64,000 nucleotides of DNA from Pararhodobacter oceanensis (lineage in GTDB: Bacteria > Pseudomonadota > Alphaproteobacteria > Rhodobacterales > Rhodobacteraceae), in assembly GCF_003076755.1 (NCBI RefSeq), contig NZ_QDKM01000002.1, forward strand, positions 186,001-250,000, given 5' to 3'. Every line of letters begins with the position of its first letter. Position 1 is the first letter of the stretch. Both the position numbers and the translations under genes were made by a program. Under the pieces are notes generated by a model. That model was not told the DNA's origin and made no database searches. It saw only the letters and a program-made list of their open reading frames with translations. This document shows positions 26,920-35,154 of this stretch, one piece after another.

Positions 26920-27588
26920 TTACTTTTGCTTCAAATTCGGGTCGAGGGCGAAGAAATCTGCCCAATTGTCAAATGTCGGCACCTGCGGGGGCGGGATCTG
27001 CGCAGGTTGCAGGTTCTTGAGATGCGATCCGCCGGTGAATTGCCACACCGGCATATGCGCCGCCTGTGCCGCGCGCAGACCCGGGACGCTGTCTTCGATC
27101 ACCAGACAGGCTTGGGGCGCGACCCCCATCTGCTGCGCCGCATAGAGGAAAAGATCCGGTGCCGGTTTACCATGTTTCACCTGACAGGTGGTAAAGACTT
27201 TGCCGGCAAAATGCACATCAAGACCGGTTATGGCCAGCGAATTCAGGGCGCGCTCGGGGTTGGAACTGGTGGCGACACAGGCGGGCACGGCGAGGTTTTC
27301 GACCACCGAGTGGATATGCGGCATCGGTTGCAGCTCGGCGGCGAAACGGGCCAGCAGCGAGGTTTGAACCGCCGCGGCAAACCTCTCGAACTCACCCGCG
27401 CGCGCGCCGATGCCATAGCTTCCGGCGACATCGACGAGGCTGCGCCCGACGCAATCACGGATCGCGGTTTGCTCATCTATATGGACGCCGAGATTGGCCA
27501 GTTCCTCGACCAGAACGCGCACCGAGATCGCCTCGGAATCGATCAGCACGCCGTCACAATCGAATATTATCAGCTGGATATCGGACAT
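26920..27588 (-). CDS. HAD-family hydrolase (beta-phosphoglucomutase-like)
   Basis: Haloacid dehalogenase-superfamily phosphatase or phosphomutase of 222 residues. Motif I is FDCDGVLIDSE with the nucleophile Asp, motif II CVATSSNPERAL, motif III lysine KHGKPAPDLFLYAA and motif IV VIEDSVPG. The cap is the alpha-helical subclass I type. It is the first gene of the polyol block, 7 nt before the regulator, with AAAGGGG as ribosome-binding site. A role in dephosphorylating a sugar phosphate of the pathway, possibly the regulator's ligand, is inference. Confidence 0.87.
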   Translation of the reverse strand: MSDIQLIIFDCDGVLIDSEAISVRVLVEELANLGVHIDEQTAIRDCVGRSLVDVAGSYGIGARAGEFERFAAAVQTSLLARFAAELQPMPHIHSVVENLAVPACVATSSNPERALNSLAITGLDVHFAGKVFTTCQVKHGKPAPDLFLYAAQQMGVAPQACLVIEDSVPGLRAAQAAHMPVWQFTGGSHLKNLQPAQIPPPQVPTFDNWADFFALDPNLKQK

Positions 27589-28127
27589 CGGGCACCCCTT
27601 TTGCCAAGGACGGTCGGTCGGTCTTCATTCTGTCGATCTGTTGCCATGGAGGGGCTGCGACGGGTCTTATAGCTAATGGCAAATCGCCGGCGATGGAATA
27701 CACCCCGATCGCGGCGAATTGTCGGCAGCGGGTTGATATGGTTAACATAGTGGCGGGTGATGGGCCTTGACGCGGAGCTCTGTGGCGGCTTTGCTGCGCT
27801 ATGGTCGGGGTTTCGGGCCTTGGCCGGTGTTGCGCGAAGCGGGCCAGTCCCTGATTCTCCCCGCGCATTGTTTCCAAATCAGCACCAGCGCCGCAAATAT
27901 CGCCGGATTGTCCTCTGGTCGCCGCATTGCGGCCATGTTTTGGCGGGATCAATAGCCGTAAGGAAATGGCCCATGGCGCGGCGGATAAGGTGAGTCGCGC
28001 GGGTGGGGCAAGTGATGTCAGGCGGATATGTGATGCGCGGTGTAGTGATCGAGGTTCTGGTAGATGTGGCACGGGCAGATGCGCTCTGTGCGGCCCGCGG
28101 TCATGGTAAATCCAGCAAGGCAGGTGG
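27589..28127. other. Intergenic region between divergent clusters
   Basis: About 540 bp separate the polyol block (leftward) from the PilZ-like/Ugd cluster (rightward) and must hold the promoters of both. A perfect 12-bp palindrome, ATCGCCGGCGAT, is at 27683-27694, about 95 nt upstream of the HAD start, and could be an operator for the SorC-type regulator. No convincing -35/-10 pair was found. Apart from a 38-codon ORF at the right end, nothing looks coding. Confidence 0.5.
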
Positions 28128-28131
28128 GTGA
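28015..28131 (+). CDS. Possible 38-residue leader ORF upstream of the PilZ-like gene
   Basis: Starts at ATG 28015 with GGTGGGG a few bases upstream, encodes MSGGYVMRGVVIEVLVDVAR and continues to a TGA that overlaps the start of the next gene (TGATG). The product has a short hydrophobic stretch. The stop/start overlap and the upstream purine run are consistent with a translated leader, but its size and lack of a known family make chance likely. Confidence 0.25.
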   Translation: MSGGYVMRGVVIEVLVDVARADALCAARGHGKSSKAGG

Positions 28132-30515
28132 TGCAGGGACAATTCGCACCGGTGCCCTTCACCGAGGTTTATATGCGCCATCTGGCAACGCTGGCCGCCT
28201 TTGAGGCGCCGCGTCCGGTGGCGCCGCCGTTGAATACCTATGAGCCGGTGGCCGAGGCGGTGGTTGCGTCGGGTGCTGGGACAGATACGGGGCCGGATGT
28301 TGGTCCGCAGGCGGTTGCGCCGGAGGCTGCGGCGCCGGTGGCGGATCACGGCGCGTATAACCCGCCGAAATACTGGCCCGAAGAGCTGCGCAAACATAAG
28401 CGTGCGCCCTATGCGTCTTTGGCTGAGGAGGCCTCGCCGTTTGAGGGCTTCGAGCCGGAGGCGGAGGAAGTGCCGCCAGCGCCGGAGCAAATGCGTCAGG
28501 CGCCCCGGCCTGCGCCGGTTCAGCCTGTGCCCCTGCAGGCCGCGCCCTCGCCATTCGTGCCGCAGCAACCCGTGCCGCCGCAGCCCGCTGTGCAGCAGCC
28601 CACCACACAACAAACCACCCCGCAGCCTGAGCGGCGTCAGCCCTATGCGCCCTATGTGCCGCCGCTGCGCGCGCAGGTGCCGCCAGCCGCTGCGGCCGCC
28701 TATACCCCGCCGCCGCCCTTCACCGCCTATGCGCCGCCGCAGCCCTATGCCGCAGCACCGCGCGCATCGCATCAGGCGCAGGCGCATCAGACGGGGCGTC
28801 AATCCGGGCATCAGTCCGCGCATCAGTCCGCCGAAGAGATGAAAGTCGCCTGGCAGGGGGTCGAATATCCGGTCGCTTGCTGGGATGTGCAGGGGTTTGA
28901 ACTGGCCGTCGAGATCCCGCGGGTCTTGGCACCGGGGCAGGGACGGCGGGGCGAATTTACCCTGTTGATCGGCACCGGCGGCACGCGCATCGAAATGCGG
29001 GTGCAGGCGCGCAGGATCGGCGCCGAGCCGGGTGCCGCGCTGCGCTATGAATTCATTGATATGGCTCCGGCGCAGGCGGGTGTCTTGCAGCGGATCATCG
29101 AGACTTCGGTGGTCAATCAGGCGATGGACCTGAGCCGCCAGTGGCATGCGCCGCAATCGCAGCAGCCACAACCTCAGTCAGCGCAGGCGCAGTCGGCGCA
29201 GCCGCAACCTCAGGATTGGGACCAATATCAGCCGCAAAATCAGGCGTTTAACCAAACGCCGAGCCAATCGTTCAACCACACACAGTCCCCGCCGCTGACC
29301 CGCAGCCAGACGGCGGTCCAGACCCAGACCGCGACCCAAACGGCCACCCAAACCGCGACCCAAGCCCAGACCGAGCCCAAAACAAAGGCGCGGTCGCTGG
29401 GCATTGTCTCGATGGTCAAACTGGCGCTGGCGGCGGTTATTCTGGCGGTTGCCGGGCTGCTGACTTGGTCGAGCTTTGCCACCGTGCAGGCGCGTTACGC
29501 GGCGGTGACGGTGGCGGCAACCAGCCTCTCGGTGCCGGTCGCCGGACGTTTGAACGCGATGACCGTGCAGCCGGGGCAAGAGCTGCGCACGGGTGAGGTT
29601 CTGGGCTTTGTGCATCCCGCCGATCAGGAGGCGCAGGTCGCGGCGCTTATCGAGCACCGCCGCGCGCTCGAAGTCGAACTGGCCGCATTGCGTTCGCAGC
29701 GCGGGGCGATGGCGCAGGGGGCGGATGCGGCAGCAATTCCGGCGCCGGCTGCGACGGGCGTGGATGGCGCGGCGCGGGCGCAGCTTGAGCAGGTTCTGGC
29801 GCTGGCCGAACGCCGTCTGGCGCTCGAGCGGGACCAGCTGGCGGCGATGGTTGCCAGCGATCTGCCCGCCGCCAGCCTGCAGCGCGATCGCGCGCAGCAA
29901 GAGGCTCTGGTCGCCGAGGCCGAGCGCGCGGTGCTGGAGGTGCAAACACAGTTGAGCACAACTGCTCCGGCGCCGATCACGATGATGCAAGGCGGGCTGG
30001 GCGACAGCGCGCCGATGGGGGCTTCGGATCTGCGGATTGCCAGTCTGAGCGATGAAATCGACGCGCTTTATGTCCGCGAATCGCGGCTGCAAAACGGTGA
30101 GGCGATCCTTTCGCCCTGCGACTGTGTGGTGCAGCAAATCGACCGCCGCGCCGGTGAATGGATCGAGCCGGGCGAGCAACTGGCGCTGCTGCGCGGGTCG
30201 GAAACGCCGGTGATCCATGCGCTCTTGGCCAGCGACGCGGCCCGCGAGATCGACATGGGCGACCGCGCGCGGATTGATCTGGCCGATGGCAGCCGTATCG
30301 AGGGCCGTGTGGCGCGGATGAATTACGAGGCGCAATGGCCCGGGTACACCGGTCTGCAGGCCGATGTATTTGCCGCCAACCGCTATGCGCGGGTGGAAAT
30401 CCAGCCGGATATGCCACTGACCGCGCCGGTCGGCACACGTGCCGAGGTTCAGTTGCAGACCAATGAATGGGTCGCGCGGACGACGGCTGCGCTCTACCGG
30501 ATGGTGGGTCTGTGA
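28128..30515 (+). CDS. Alg44-like membrane protein: PilZ-like domain plus HlyD-like adaptor
   Basis: 795 residues with three parts. Residues 1 to ~235 are a Pro/Ala/Gln-rich, low-complexity cytoplasmic region. Residues ~237-340 resemble a PilZ beta-barrel (EEMKVAWQGVEYPVACWDVQ onward). A Gln/Thr-rich linker leads to a single membrane helix at ~429-453 (KLALAAVILAVAGLLTWSSF). The rest is a periplasmic HlyD/membrane-fusion region with a lipoyl-like strand (SVPVAGRLNAMTVQPGQELR), a coiled-coil hairpin and LSPCDCVVQQI. This is the architecture of Alg44-type exopolysaccharide export co-factors. The PilZ-like part lacks a recognisable RxxxR and has WDVQGFE where (D/N)xSxxG is expected, so c-di-GMP binding is doubtful. 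The start is GTG 28128 or ATG 28131. Ugd follows after 67 nt. Confidence 0.75.
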   Translation: MMQGQFAPVPFTEVYMRHLATLAAFEAPRPVAPPLNTYEPVAEAVVASGAGTDTGPDVGPQAVAPEAAAPVADHGAYNPPKYWPEELRKHKRAPYASLAEEASPFEGFEPEAEEVPPAPEQMRQAPRPAPVQPVPLQAAPSPFVPQQPVPPQPAVQQPTTQQTTPQPERRQPYAPYVPPLRAQVPPAAAAAYTPPPPFTAYAPPQPYAAAPRASHQAQAHQTGRQSGHQSAHQSAEEMKVAWQGVEYPVACWDVQGFELAVEIPRVLAPGQGRRGEFTLLIGTGGTRIEMRVQARRIGAEPGAALRYEFIDMAPAQAGVLQRIIETSVVNQAMDLSRQWHAPQSQQPQPQSAQAQSAQPQPQDWDQYQPQNQAFNQTPSQSFNHTQSPPLTRSQTAVQTQTATQTATQTATQAQTEPKTKARSLGIVSMVKLALAAVILAVAGLLTWSSFATVQARYAAVTVAATSLSVPVAGRLNAMTVQPGQELRTGEVLGFVHPADQEAQVAALIEHRRALEVELAALRSQRGAMAQGADAAAIPAPAATGVDGAARAQLEQVLALAERRLALERDQLAAMVASDLPAASLQRDRAQQEALVAEAERAVLEVQTQLSTTAPAPITMMQGGLGDSAPMGASDLRIASLSDEIDALYVRESRLQNGEAILSPCDCVVQQIDRRAGEWIEPGEQLALLRGSETPVIHALLASDAAREIDMGDRARIDLADGSRIEGRVARMNYEAQWPGYTGLQADVFAANRYARVEIQPDMPLTAPVGTRAEVQLQTNEWVARTTAALYRMVGL

Positions 30516-30582
30516 TGCTCGCCGCCGGTCAGCGCGCGGGTTTGGCGCATATGTGGCGCTGGCGGCAGGGCGGAGGCGGGTG

Positions 30583-31773
30583 ATGCGGATTGCGGTGGCA
30601 GGATTGGGCTATGTTGGCCTCTCGAATGCGGTCTTATTGGCGCGGCAGCATGAGGTCTGCGCGATAGATATCGACCCCGCGCGGGTTGAGGCGGTGAATG
30701 CCGGACGCTCGCCGGTGATCGACGCGGAATGCAGCCGGTTTCTGGCCTCAGGCAGCCTTGATCTACGCGCCACGCTGGACCCGCAGGAGGCCTATTCAAG
30801 CGCTGAACTGGTGATAATCGCCACACCGACGAATTACGACGCGCAGACCCACGGGTTTGACACAAGCAGCATCGAATCGGTGATCGCGGCGGTGCGCGGG
30901 GTGAACCCTGACGCACTGATGGTGATCAAATCGACGGTGCCGGTGGGCTATACCGCGGCTTTGCGCGCGCGGCTGGGCTGCGACAACCTGCTGTTTTCGC
31001 CCGAGTTTCTGCGCGAGGGGCAGGCGTTGCAGGACAATCTGCACCCGTCGCGCATTGTCGTCGGTGATACCGGCGCGCGTGGAGCGATGGTGGCGGAATT
31101 GCTGCGCGCAGCTGCGGAAAAAACGGATGTGCCGGTGCTGTTGACCGATTCCACCGAGGCCGAGGCGATCAAACTCTTCGCCAATACCTATCTTGCGATG
31201 CGGGTGTCGTTTTTCAACGAATTGGACACAATCGCCATGGCCACAGGCATCGAATCGCGTGAGGTGATCGAGGGGCTGTGTCTGGACCCGAATGTTGGCA
31301 ATCATTACAACAATCCCTCCTTTGGCTATGGCGGCTATTGCCTGCCGAAGGACAGCAAACAGCTTTTGGCCAATTTCGCCAGCGTGCCGCAAGAGATGAT
31401 GCGAGCGATTGTCGATGCCAATGAGGTGCGCAAATCCTTCCTCGCCGAAACCATCTCCAAGAGGGTTGCGGCGGGGAGATCGGCGGGCGGCAAGGGGCTG
31501 GTCGGCGTCCACCGGCTGGCGATGAAACAGGGCTCGGATAATTTCCGCGAGAGCGCGCTGCAGGATATCATCCGCAAGCTGGATGCTTTGGGCGTCGAGA
31601 TGTTGATCTATGAACCGGCTTGGCCCGATGCGCGCTGTCTCGGTCATCCGGTCGAGCGCGATTTTGGACGGTTTTGTGCGGCGTCCGATCTGGTCATCGC
31701 CAACCGGATGACGCCGGATCTGGCGCCGGTTGCAGATAAAGTGTTCACCCGTGATCTGTTCGGAGCCAATTGA
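30583..31773 (+). CDS. ugd: UDP-glucose 6-dehydrogenase
   Basis: Oxidises UDP-glucose to UDP-glucuronate with two NAD, supplying acidic polysaccharide precursors. It has 396 residues and all core signatures. These are MRIAVAGLGYVGLSNAV (NAD site), IDIDPARV with the ribose-binding Asp, STVPVGYT, SPEFLREG with the catalytic Glu, EAEAIKLFANTYLAMRVSFF (Lys and Asn), NPSFGYGGYCLPKDSKQ (catalytic Cys), and KQGSDNFRESA for the UDP-sugar. The start ATG follows GGAGG by about 6 nt; the frame is open 48 codons further upstream but overlaps the preceding gene. It resembles the short E. coli-type Ugd. No matching glycosyltransferase is in the window. Confidence 0.94.
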   Translation: MRIAVAGLGYVGLSNAVLLARQHEVCAIDIDPARVEAVNAGRSPVIDAECSRFLASGSLDLRATLDPQEAYSSAELVIIATPTNYDAQTHGFDTSSIESVIAAVRGVNPDALMVIKSTVPVGYTAALRARLGCDNLLFSPEFLREGQALQDNLHPSRIVVGDTGARGAMVAELLRAAAEKTDVPVLLTDSTEAEAIKLFANTYLAMRVSFFNELDTIAMATGIESREVIEGLCLDPNVGNHYNNPSFGYGGYCLPKDSKQLLANFASVPQEMMRAIVDANEVRKSFLAETISKRVAAGRSAGGKGLVGVHRLAMKQGSDNFRESALQDIIRKLDALGVEMLIYEPAWPDARCLGHPVERDFGRFCAASDLVIANRMTPDLAPVADKVFTRDLFGAN

Positions 31774-31818
31774 GTAAACCGGTGTTAACGCGCCGCAGCG
31801 TTTGAGTGAGGTAGAGTA

Positions 31819-32946
31819 ATGCGTATTGCGATCATCGGCTTGGGATATGTGGCGCTGGGCGATGCCTTGGGCTTGGCGCGGCGTCATCAGGTGGTGCTGA
31901 CCGGTCCGGTGCCCGACCGTGTCGAGGCGATCAACGCCGGTGATTTCCCGCTGGGCGACCCGACGCTGGCGGCATATCTGGCGCGTCATCAGCTGGATAT
32001 CCGCGCGACGCTCGACACGGCGCAAGCCTTGGAGGGGGCGGAACTGGTGCTGATCTCGGCGCCTTTGGCGTTCAGCGCGGATGGTGAGGATTTCTGCACC
32101 AAAGAGCTGGAATCGCGTATTGAATTCGCCTTTCAGCGCTGCCCCGGCGTGCCGATTGTGCTGCGCTCGGCGGTGCCGATCGGCTTTACCGCGCAGATGC
32201 GCGCGCGATTGGGGGCCAGCGCGCTGCTTTATGCGCCGGAATTCCTGCGCGAATCGCATGCCTTGCAGGACACCTGCGCGCCGAAGTTCCTGATCGTCGG
32301 CGACCGTGGCGCATTGGGGGCGAAAGTCGCCGCGGTGTTGCAAAGCGCGGCGCTGCGGGGGGGTGCCGAGATCAAGCTGATGGGCGCGTCCGAGGCGGAG
32401 GCGGTCAAGCATTTCTCGCAGGCCTATCTGGCCGCAAGGGTGGCGTTTTTCAATGAACTGGACAGTTACGCGCTGTCCTTCGGGTTGAATGCGCGGCAGG
32501 TGATCGATGGGGTCTGCCTTGATCCGCGGATCGGCACCTATGCGAATAACCCCTGTTTCGGCATGGGCGGGCAGCGGGTGCCGCGCAGCACCCAACATCT
32601 GAACAAGGTGTTCGGTCAGGTGCCCTCGCAGGTATTGCCGACGGTGACCGGCAGCAACACGTCGCGGATTTCGCTGCTGGTGTCGAAAGTGATGGAGCGC
32701 GCGCCGCGCACCATCGGGATTTATAACCCCAAAGGGGTGTCAGGCGCGCGCGATCCGCTGACCTTGATCAGCGAAGGGCTCAAGGCCAAGGGCGCCGAGG
32801 TGCGCGAATTCACCGGCGATGCAAGCGCTGATCCCGAGGCTCTGGCCGGGTTCAAGGCGGCCTGCGATCTGGTGCTGGCGCAGCGGATCACCCCGGACCT
32901 GCATGATATCAGCGCCAAAGTGTTCAGCCGCGATCTATTCGCCTGA
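31819..32946 (+). CDS. Ugd paralogue with degraded active site (probable pseudoenzyme)
   Basis: A full-length 375-residue relative of the preceding Ugd, recognisable throughout (MRIAIIGLGYVALGDALGLA, VPIGFTAQMRARLG, APEFLRES, EAEAVKHFSQAYLAARVAFF). The key positions are altered. GLGYVG is GLGYVA, and IDIDP is TGPVP, losing the ribose-binding Asp. The Asn of KLFANTYLA is Gln. The catalytic-Cys segment GYGGYCLPKDSKQ is GMGGQRVPRSTQH, and the GSDNFR sugar-binding loop is gone. The reading frame is intact and the active-site Glu and Lys remain. It starts 45 nt after ugd in what looks like one operon. A regulatory or structural partner of Ugd, or a new activity, is inference; simple decay is the alternative, but there is no frameshift or internal stop. 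Confidence 0.8.
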   Translation: MRIAIIGLGYVALGDALGLARRHQVVLTGPVPDRVEAINAGDFPLGDPTLAAYLARHQLDIRATLDTAQALEGAELVLISAPLAFSADGEDFCTKELESRIEFAFQRCPGVPIVLRSAVPIGFTAQMRARLGASALLYAPEFLRESHALQDTCAPKFLIVGDRGALGAKVAAVLQSAALRGGAEIKLMGASEAEAVKHFSQAYLAARVAFFNELDSYALSFGLNARQVIDGVCLDPRIGTYANNPCFGMGGQRVPRSTQHLNKVFGQVPSQVLPTVTGSNTSRISLLVSKVMERAPRTIGIYNPKGVSGARDPLTLISEGLKAKGAEVREFTGDASADPEALAGFKAACDLVLAQRITPDLHDISAKVFSRDLFA

Positions 32947-32954
32947 AGCTGCGC

Positions 32955-33530
32955 CTAAGCCTGTGCCGGAGCTTCGCCTGAGGTTTCGCCCTTGGACAGG
33001 CTGAGCGCATAGCGGCGGATATCCTCGGGCCAATCCTGCATTTGCCTGGCGAAAGCCATAAGATCCCCCGCAAAGAGCGCGCGCGTGGCCTCTTCATATC
33101 CGGGGAGATCCCCGCCGAGCGCATGGATAAAGCGGTAGGCCGCCTCATGCGCCTGACGGGCCTCGGTGGCGCCGCCATCGGCGCGGCGGGCCTCATCAAC
33201 CAGCCGTCGCAGCGTCGCCGAAGCGCCGCCCTTTTGCTGCGAAAGCCACTCCCAATGCCGCGCCAGAAGCGTGATCTCGCGCGGGATCACGCCGAGTTTC
33301 GGGCGACCGGGGCCGCGTTTCTTGGGCGCTTCCGCGGGTGCTTCGGGCGCAGGTGCCTCAGGCTGGGGATAGCCGCGCGGGTCGATGTCGATGACCCGCC
33401 CCGAGCGATCCTCGAAGACCAAGAGCCCCTCGGTATCAGCGGTGTCGCGGGCGATCCGGTGCAGCGGGCCGCGGGCCAGCATTCGGGTGCCTTGAAAGGC
33501 GGTGCATTGGGTGGCGGGGTCTTGGGTCAT
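32955..33530 (-). CDS. DUF2239 family protein
   Basis: A 191-residue protein of the uncharacterised DUF2239 family. Recognisable pieces are TAFQGTRMLARGPLHRIA near the start, LLVFEDRSGRVIDIDPRG, then KKRGPGRPKLGVIPREITLL, RHWEWLSQQKGGASATLRRL and VDEARRADGG. The GRPKLG segment resembles an AT-hook-like basic patch. The start was placed at MTQDPATQ because AAAGGAG precedes it; 35 upstream codons are open but lack such a site. It is divergent from the GIY-YIG-like gene and convergent with the Ugd paralogue (8 nt apart). Confidence 0.8.
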   Translation of the reverse strand: MTQDPATQCTAFQGTRMLARGPLHRIARDTADTEGLLVFEDRSGRVIDIDPRGYPQPEAPAPEAPAEAPKKRGPGRPKLGVIPREITLLARHWEWLSQQKGGASATLRRLVDEARRADGGATEARQAHEAAYRFIHALGGDLPGYEEATRALFAGDLMAFARQMQDWPEDIRRYALSLSKGETSGEAPAQA

Positions 33531-33646
33531 GTTAGGTGCTCCTTTGCCGCCTTGAAACACAGGCGCGGGGGCTGAGTCAATATTACCCGTATAAAATTGA
33601 CGCGGCTTTTGCGAGCTGTTATGCAGCGGCAACACAGGAGACAGCG

Positions 33647-33970
33647 ATGCCCGAGACCCGCCGCGCGATGAGCGCCGCCTATAAGACCCGCAAATCCGAC
33701 GCGGGGATCTATGCCCTGCGTATGGGCGATGCGCTTTGGGTCGGCAGCACGCCGACGCTGGCCAGTATCGAGAACCGGCATGGCTTTACCCTGCGGCAGG
33801 GCTCGCATCCGAATAAAGCCTTGCAACAAGCGTGGCTTGCGGCGGGCGAGAGGTTCACGTTCGAGACCCTCGAGCATTTGGACCCCGATCTGAGCGACTT
33901 GGCGCGGGCGCGGTTGCTCAAGGAGCGTTTGGCCTATTGGCAGGAGGAGTTGGACGCGCCTAAGGTCTGA
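33647..33970 (+). CDS. GIY-YIG-like family protein, 107 aa
   Basis: Short protein whose N-terminal half contains AGIYALRMGDALWVGSTPTL, matching the GIY and YIG strands of a GIY-YIG nuclease fold, with WVG in place of YIG. RHGFTLRQGSHPNKALQQAW follows, a segment common to small stand-alone members found in Rhodobacteraceae. A Glu-containing region (FETLEHLD) could be the metal ligand. The start ATG has GGAG upstream. Loss of the second Tyr makes nuclease activity uncertain. It is followed closely by the enolase-superfamily gene. Confidence 0.65.
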   Translation: MPETRRAMSAAYKTRKSDAGIYALRMGDALWVGSTPTLASIENRHGFTLRQGSHPNKALQQAWLAAGERFTFETLEHLDPDLSDLARARLLKERLAYWQEELDAPKV

Positions 33971-33993
33971 GCCAAATGCAACCGGAGCCTTTG

Positions 33994-35154
33994 ATGACCA
34001 GCCTGAGCCGCCTCGATACCTTTCACAATGAATTCGTCTGCTTCGTCAAAGCCACCGCCGAGGATGGCGCGGTCGGCTGGGGGCAGACTTCAAGTTACAA
34101 CGCCGACATCACTGCGGCGGTGTTTCACCGGCAGATCGCGCCTTGGGCCTTGGGTCAGCCGGTGGGCGATATCGCGGCGCTGGTGAACCGGATCGAGCGG
34201 GCGGAGCATAAATACCCCGGCAGTTATCGCAGCCGCGCTTTGGCGGGTCTGGACACGGCGCTTTGGGATATGGCGGGGCGGCGCGCGGGCCTGCCGGTGA
34301 CGGCGCTGATCGGTGGCTCGGCGGGGGCGCTGCGCGCTTACGCCAGTTCGATGCTGCGCGATATCACCCCCGAGGCCGAGGCCGAGCGGCTGAAACGGAT
34401 TTGCGGCGAGCAGGGGTTCACCGCCGCCAAGTTCCGCATCGGCGCCGAATGCGGGCAGGATGTGGATCAATGGCCCGGGCGCACCGAGGCGGTGATCCCC
34501 GCGGTGACACAGGCGCTGGCAGGGATCGACACGCTGGCGGATGCGAACTCGGGGTTCTCGGTGGCGCGGGCTGTGCAGGTCGGGCGGATGCTGCAGGATC
34601 ATGGCGTCGGCCATTATGAAGAGCCGGTGGCGTGGTGGGATCTGGAGGCCACGCAGGCGGTGACGCAGGCGCTGGAAATTGATGTGGCTGGCGGTGAGCA
34701 GGAGTGCGATCTGGCGACATGGAAGCGGCTGATCGCGATGCGCGCGGTCGATGTGGTGCAGCCGGATGTGATGTATCTGGGCGGGTTATCCAACACGCTG
34801 AAAGTGGCGGGTTGGGCGGCTCAGGCGGGGCTGCCTTGCACGCCGCATGCGGCTAATCTGGGGCTGGTGACGCTCTGCACCATGCATCTGATGCGGGCGC
34901 TGCCGAACGCGGGGAAATACCTCGAATTCTCGATTGAGGGCGATGACTATTACCCGTGGCAGCGGGAGTTGTTTCTGGGCGATCCCTATGCGGTGACGGA
35001 TGGGCAGCTGCATGTCAGTGAGGCGCCGGGCTGGGGTGTCGAGGTCAATCCGGCGTGGCTGGAACGGGCCGAGCATCGCGCCTCGGTGTTTGGCGAGGAT
35101 GCGGGCAGCGATTACGCGCGGCTTTACAATGCGACGATTGCCAAGGGGCTGTGA
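33994..35154 (+). CDS. Enolase-superfamily enzyme (mandelate racemase/muconate lactonizing type)
   Basis: A sugar-acid dehydratase or racemase-like enzyme of the enolase superfamily, 386 residues. The barrel shows the KxR base motif AAKFRIG, metal ligands in DANSGF, YEEPVAWWD and AGGEQE, and a PHAANLGLVTL segment with a catalytic-type His. The N-terminal capping domain includes SRALAGLDTALWDMAGRRAG. The KxR plus His arrangement fits the mandelate-racemase subgroup, where substrates are usually acid sugars, but the substrate cannot be predicted. ATG at 33994 was preferred over ATG 33976 because CCGGAG sits at the right distance. It starts 23 nt after the GIY-YIG-like gene. Confidence 0.85.
   Translation: MTSLSRLDTFHNEFVCFVKATAEDGAVGWGQTSSYNADITAAVFHRQIAPWALGQPVGDIAALVNRIERAEHKYPGSYRSRALAGLDTALWDMAGRRAGLPVTALIGGSAGALRAYASSMLRDITPEAEAERLKRICGEQGFTAAKFRIGAECGQDVDQWPGRTEAVIPAVTQALAGIDTLADANSGFSVARAVQVGRMLQDHGVGHYEEPVAWWDLEATQAVTQALEIDVAGGEQECDLATWKRLIAMRAVDVVQPDVMYLGGLSNTLKVAGWAAQAGLPCTPHAANLGLVTLCTMHLMRALPNAGKYLEFSIEGDDYYPWQRELFLGDPYAVTDGQLHVSEAPGWGVEVNPAWLERAEHRASVFGEDAGSDYARLYNATIAKGL

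Noticed and set aside
27554-28162. 202-codon minus-strand ORF across the HAD gene start and intergenic region
   Set aside because: It overlaps the HAD start and PilZ-like gene start, has no ribosome-binding site or motif, and reads as low-complexity text.
28101-29171. 356-codon frame antisense to the PilZ-like gene
   Set aside because: Arg/Leu/His-rich shadow of the Pro/Gln-rich coding region.
29325-29385. Short tandem DNA repeat (CAGACCGCGACCCAAAC-like)
   Set aside because: It is in frame and encodes the TQTATQ linker of the PilZ-like/HlyD protein; treated as coding low complexity, not a separate repeat element or CRISPR.
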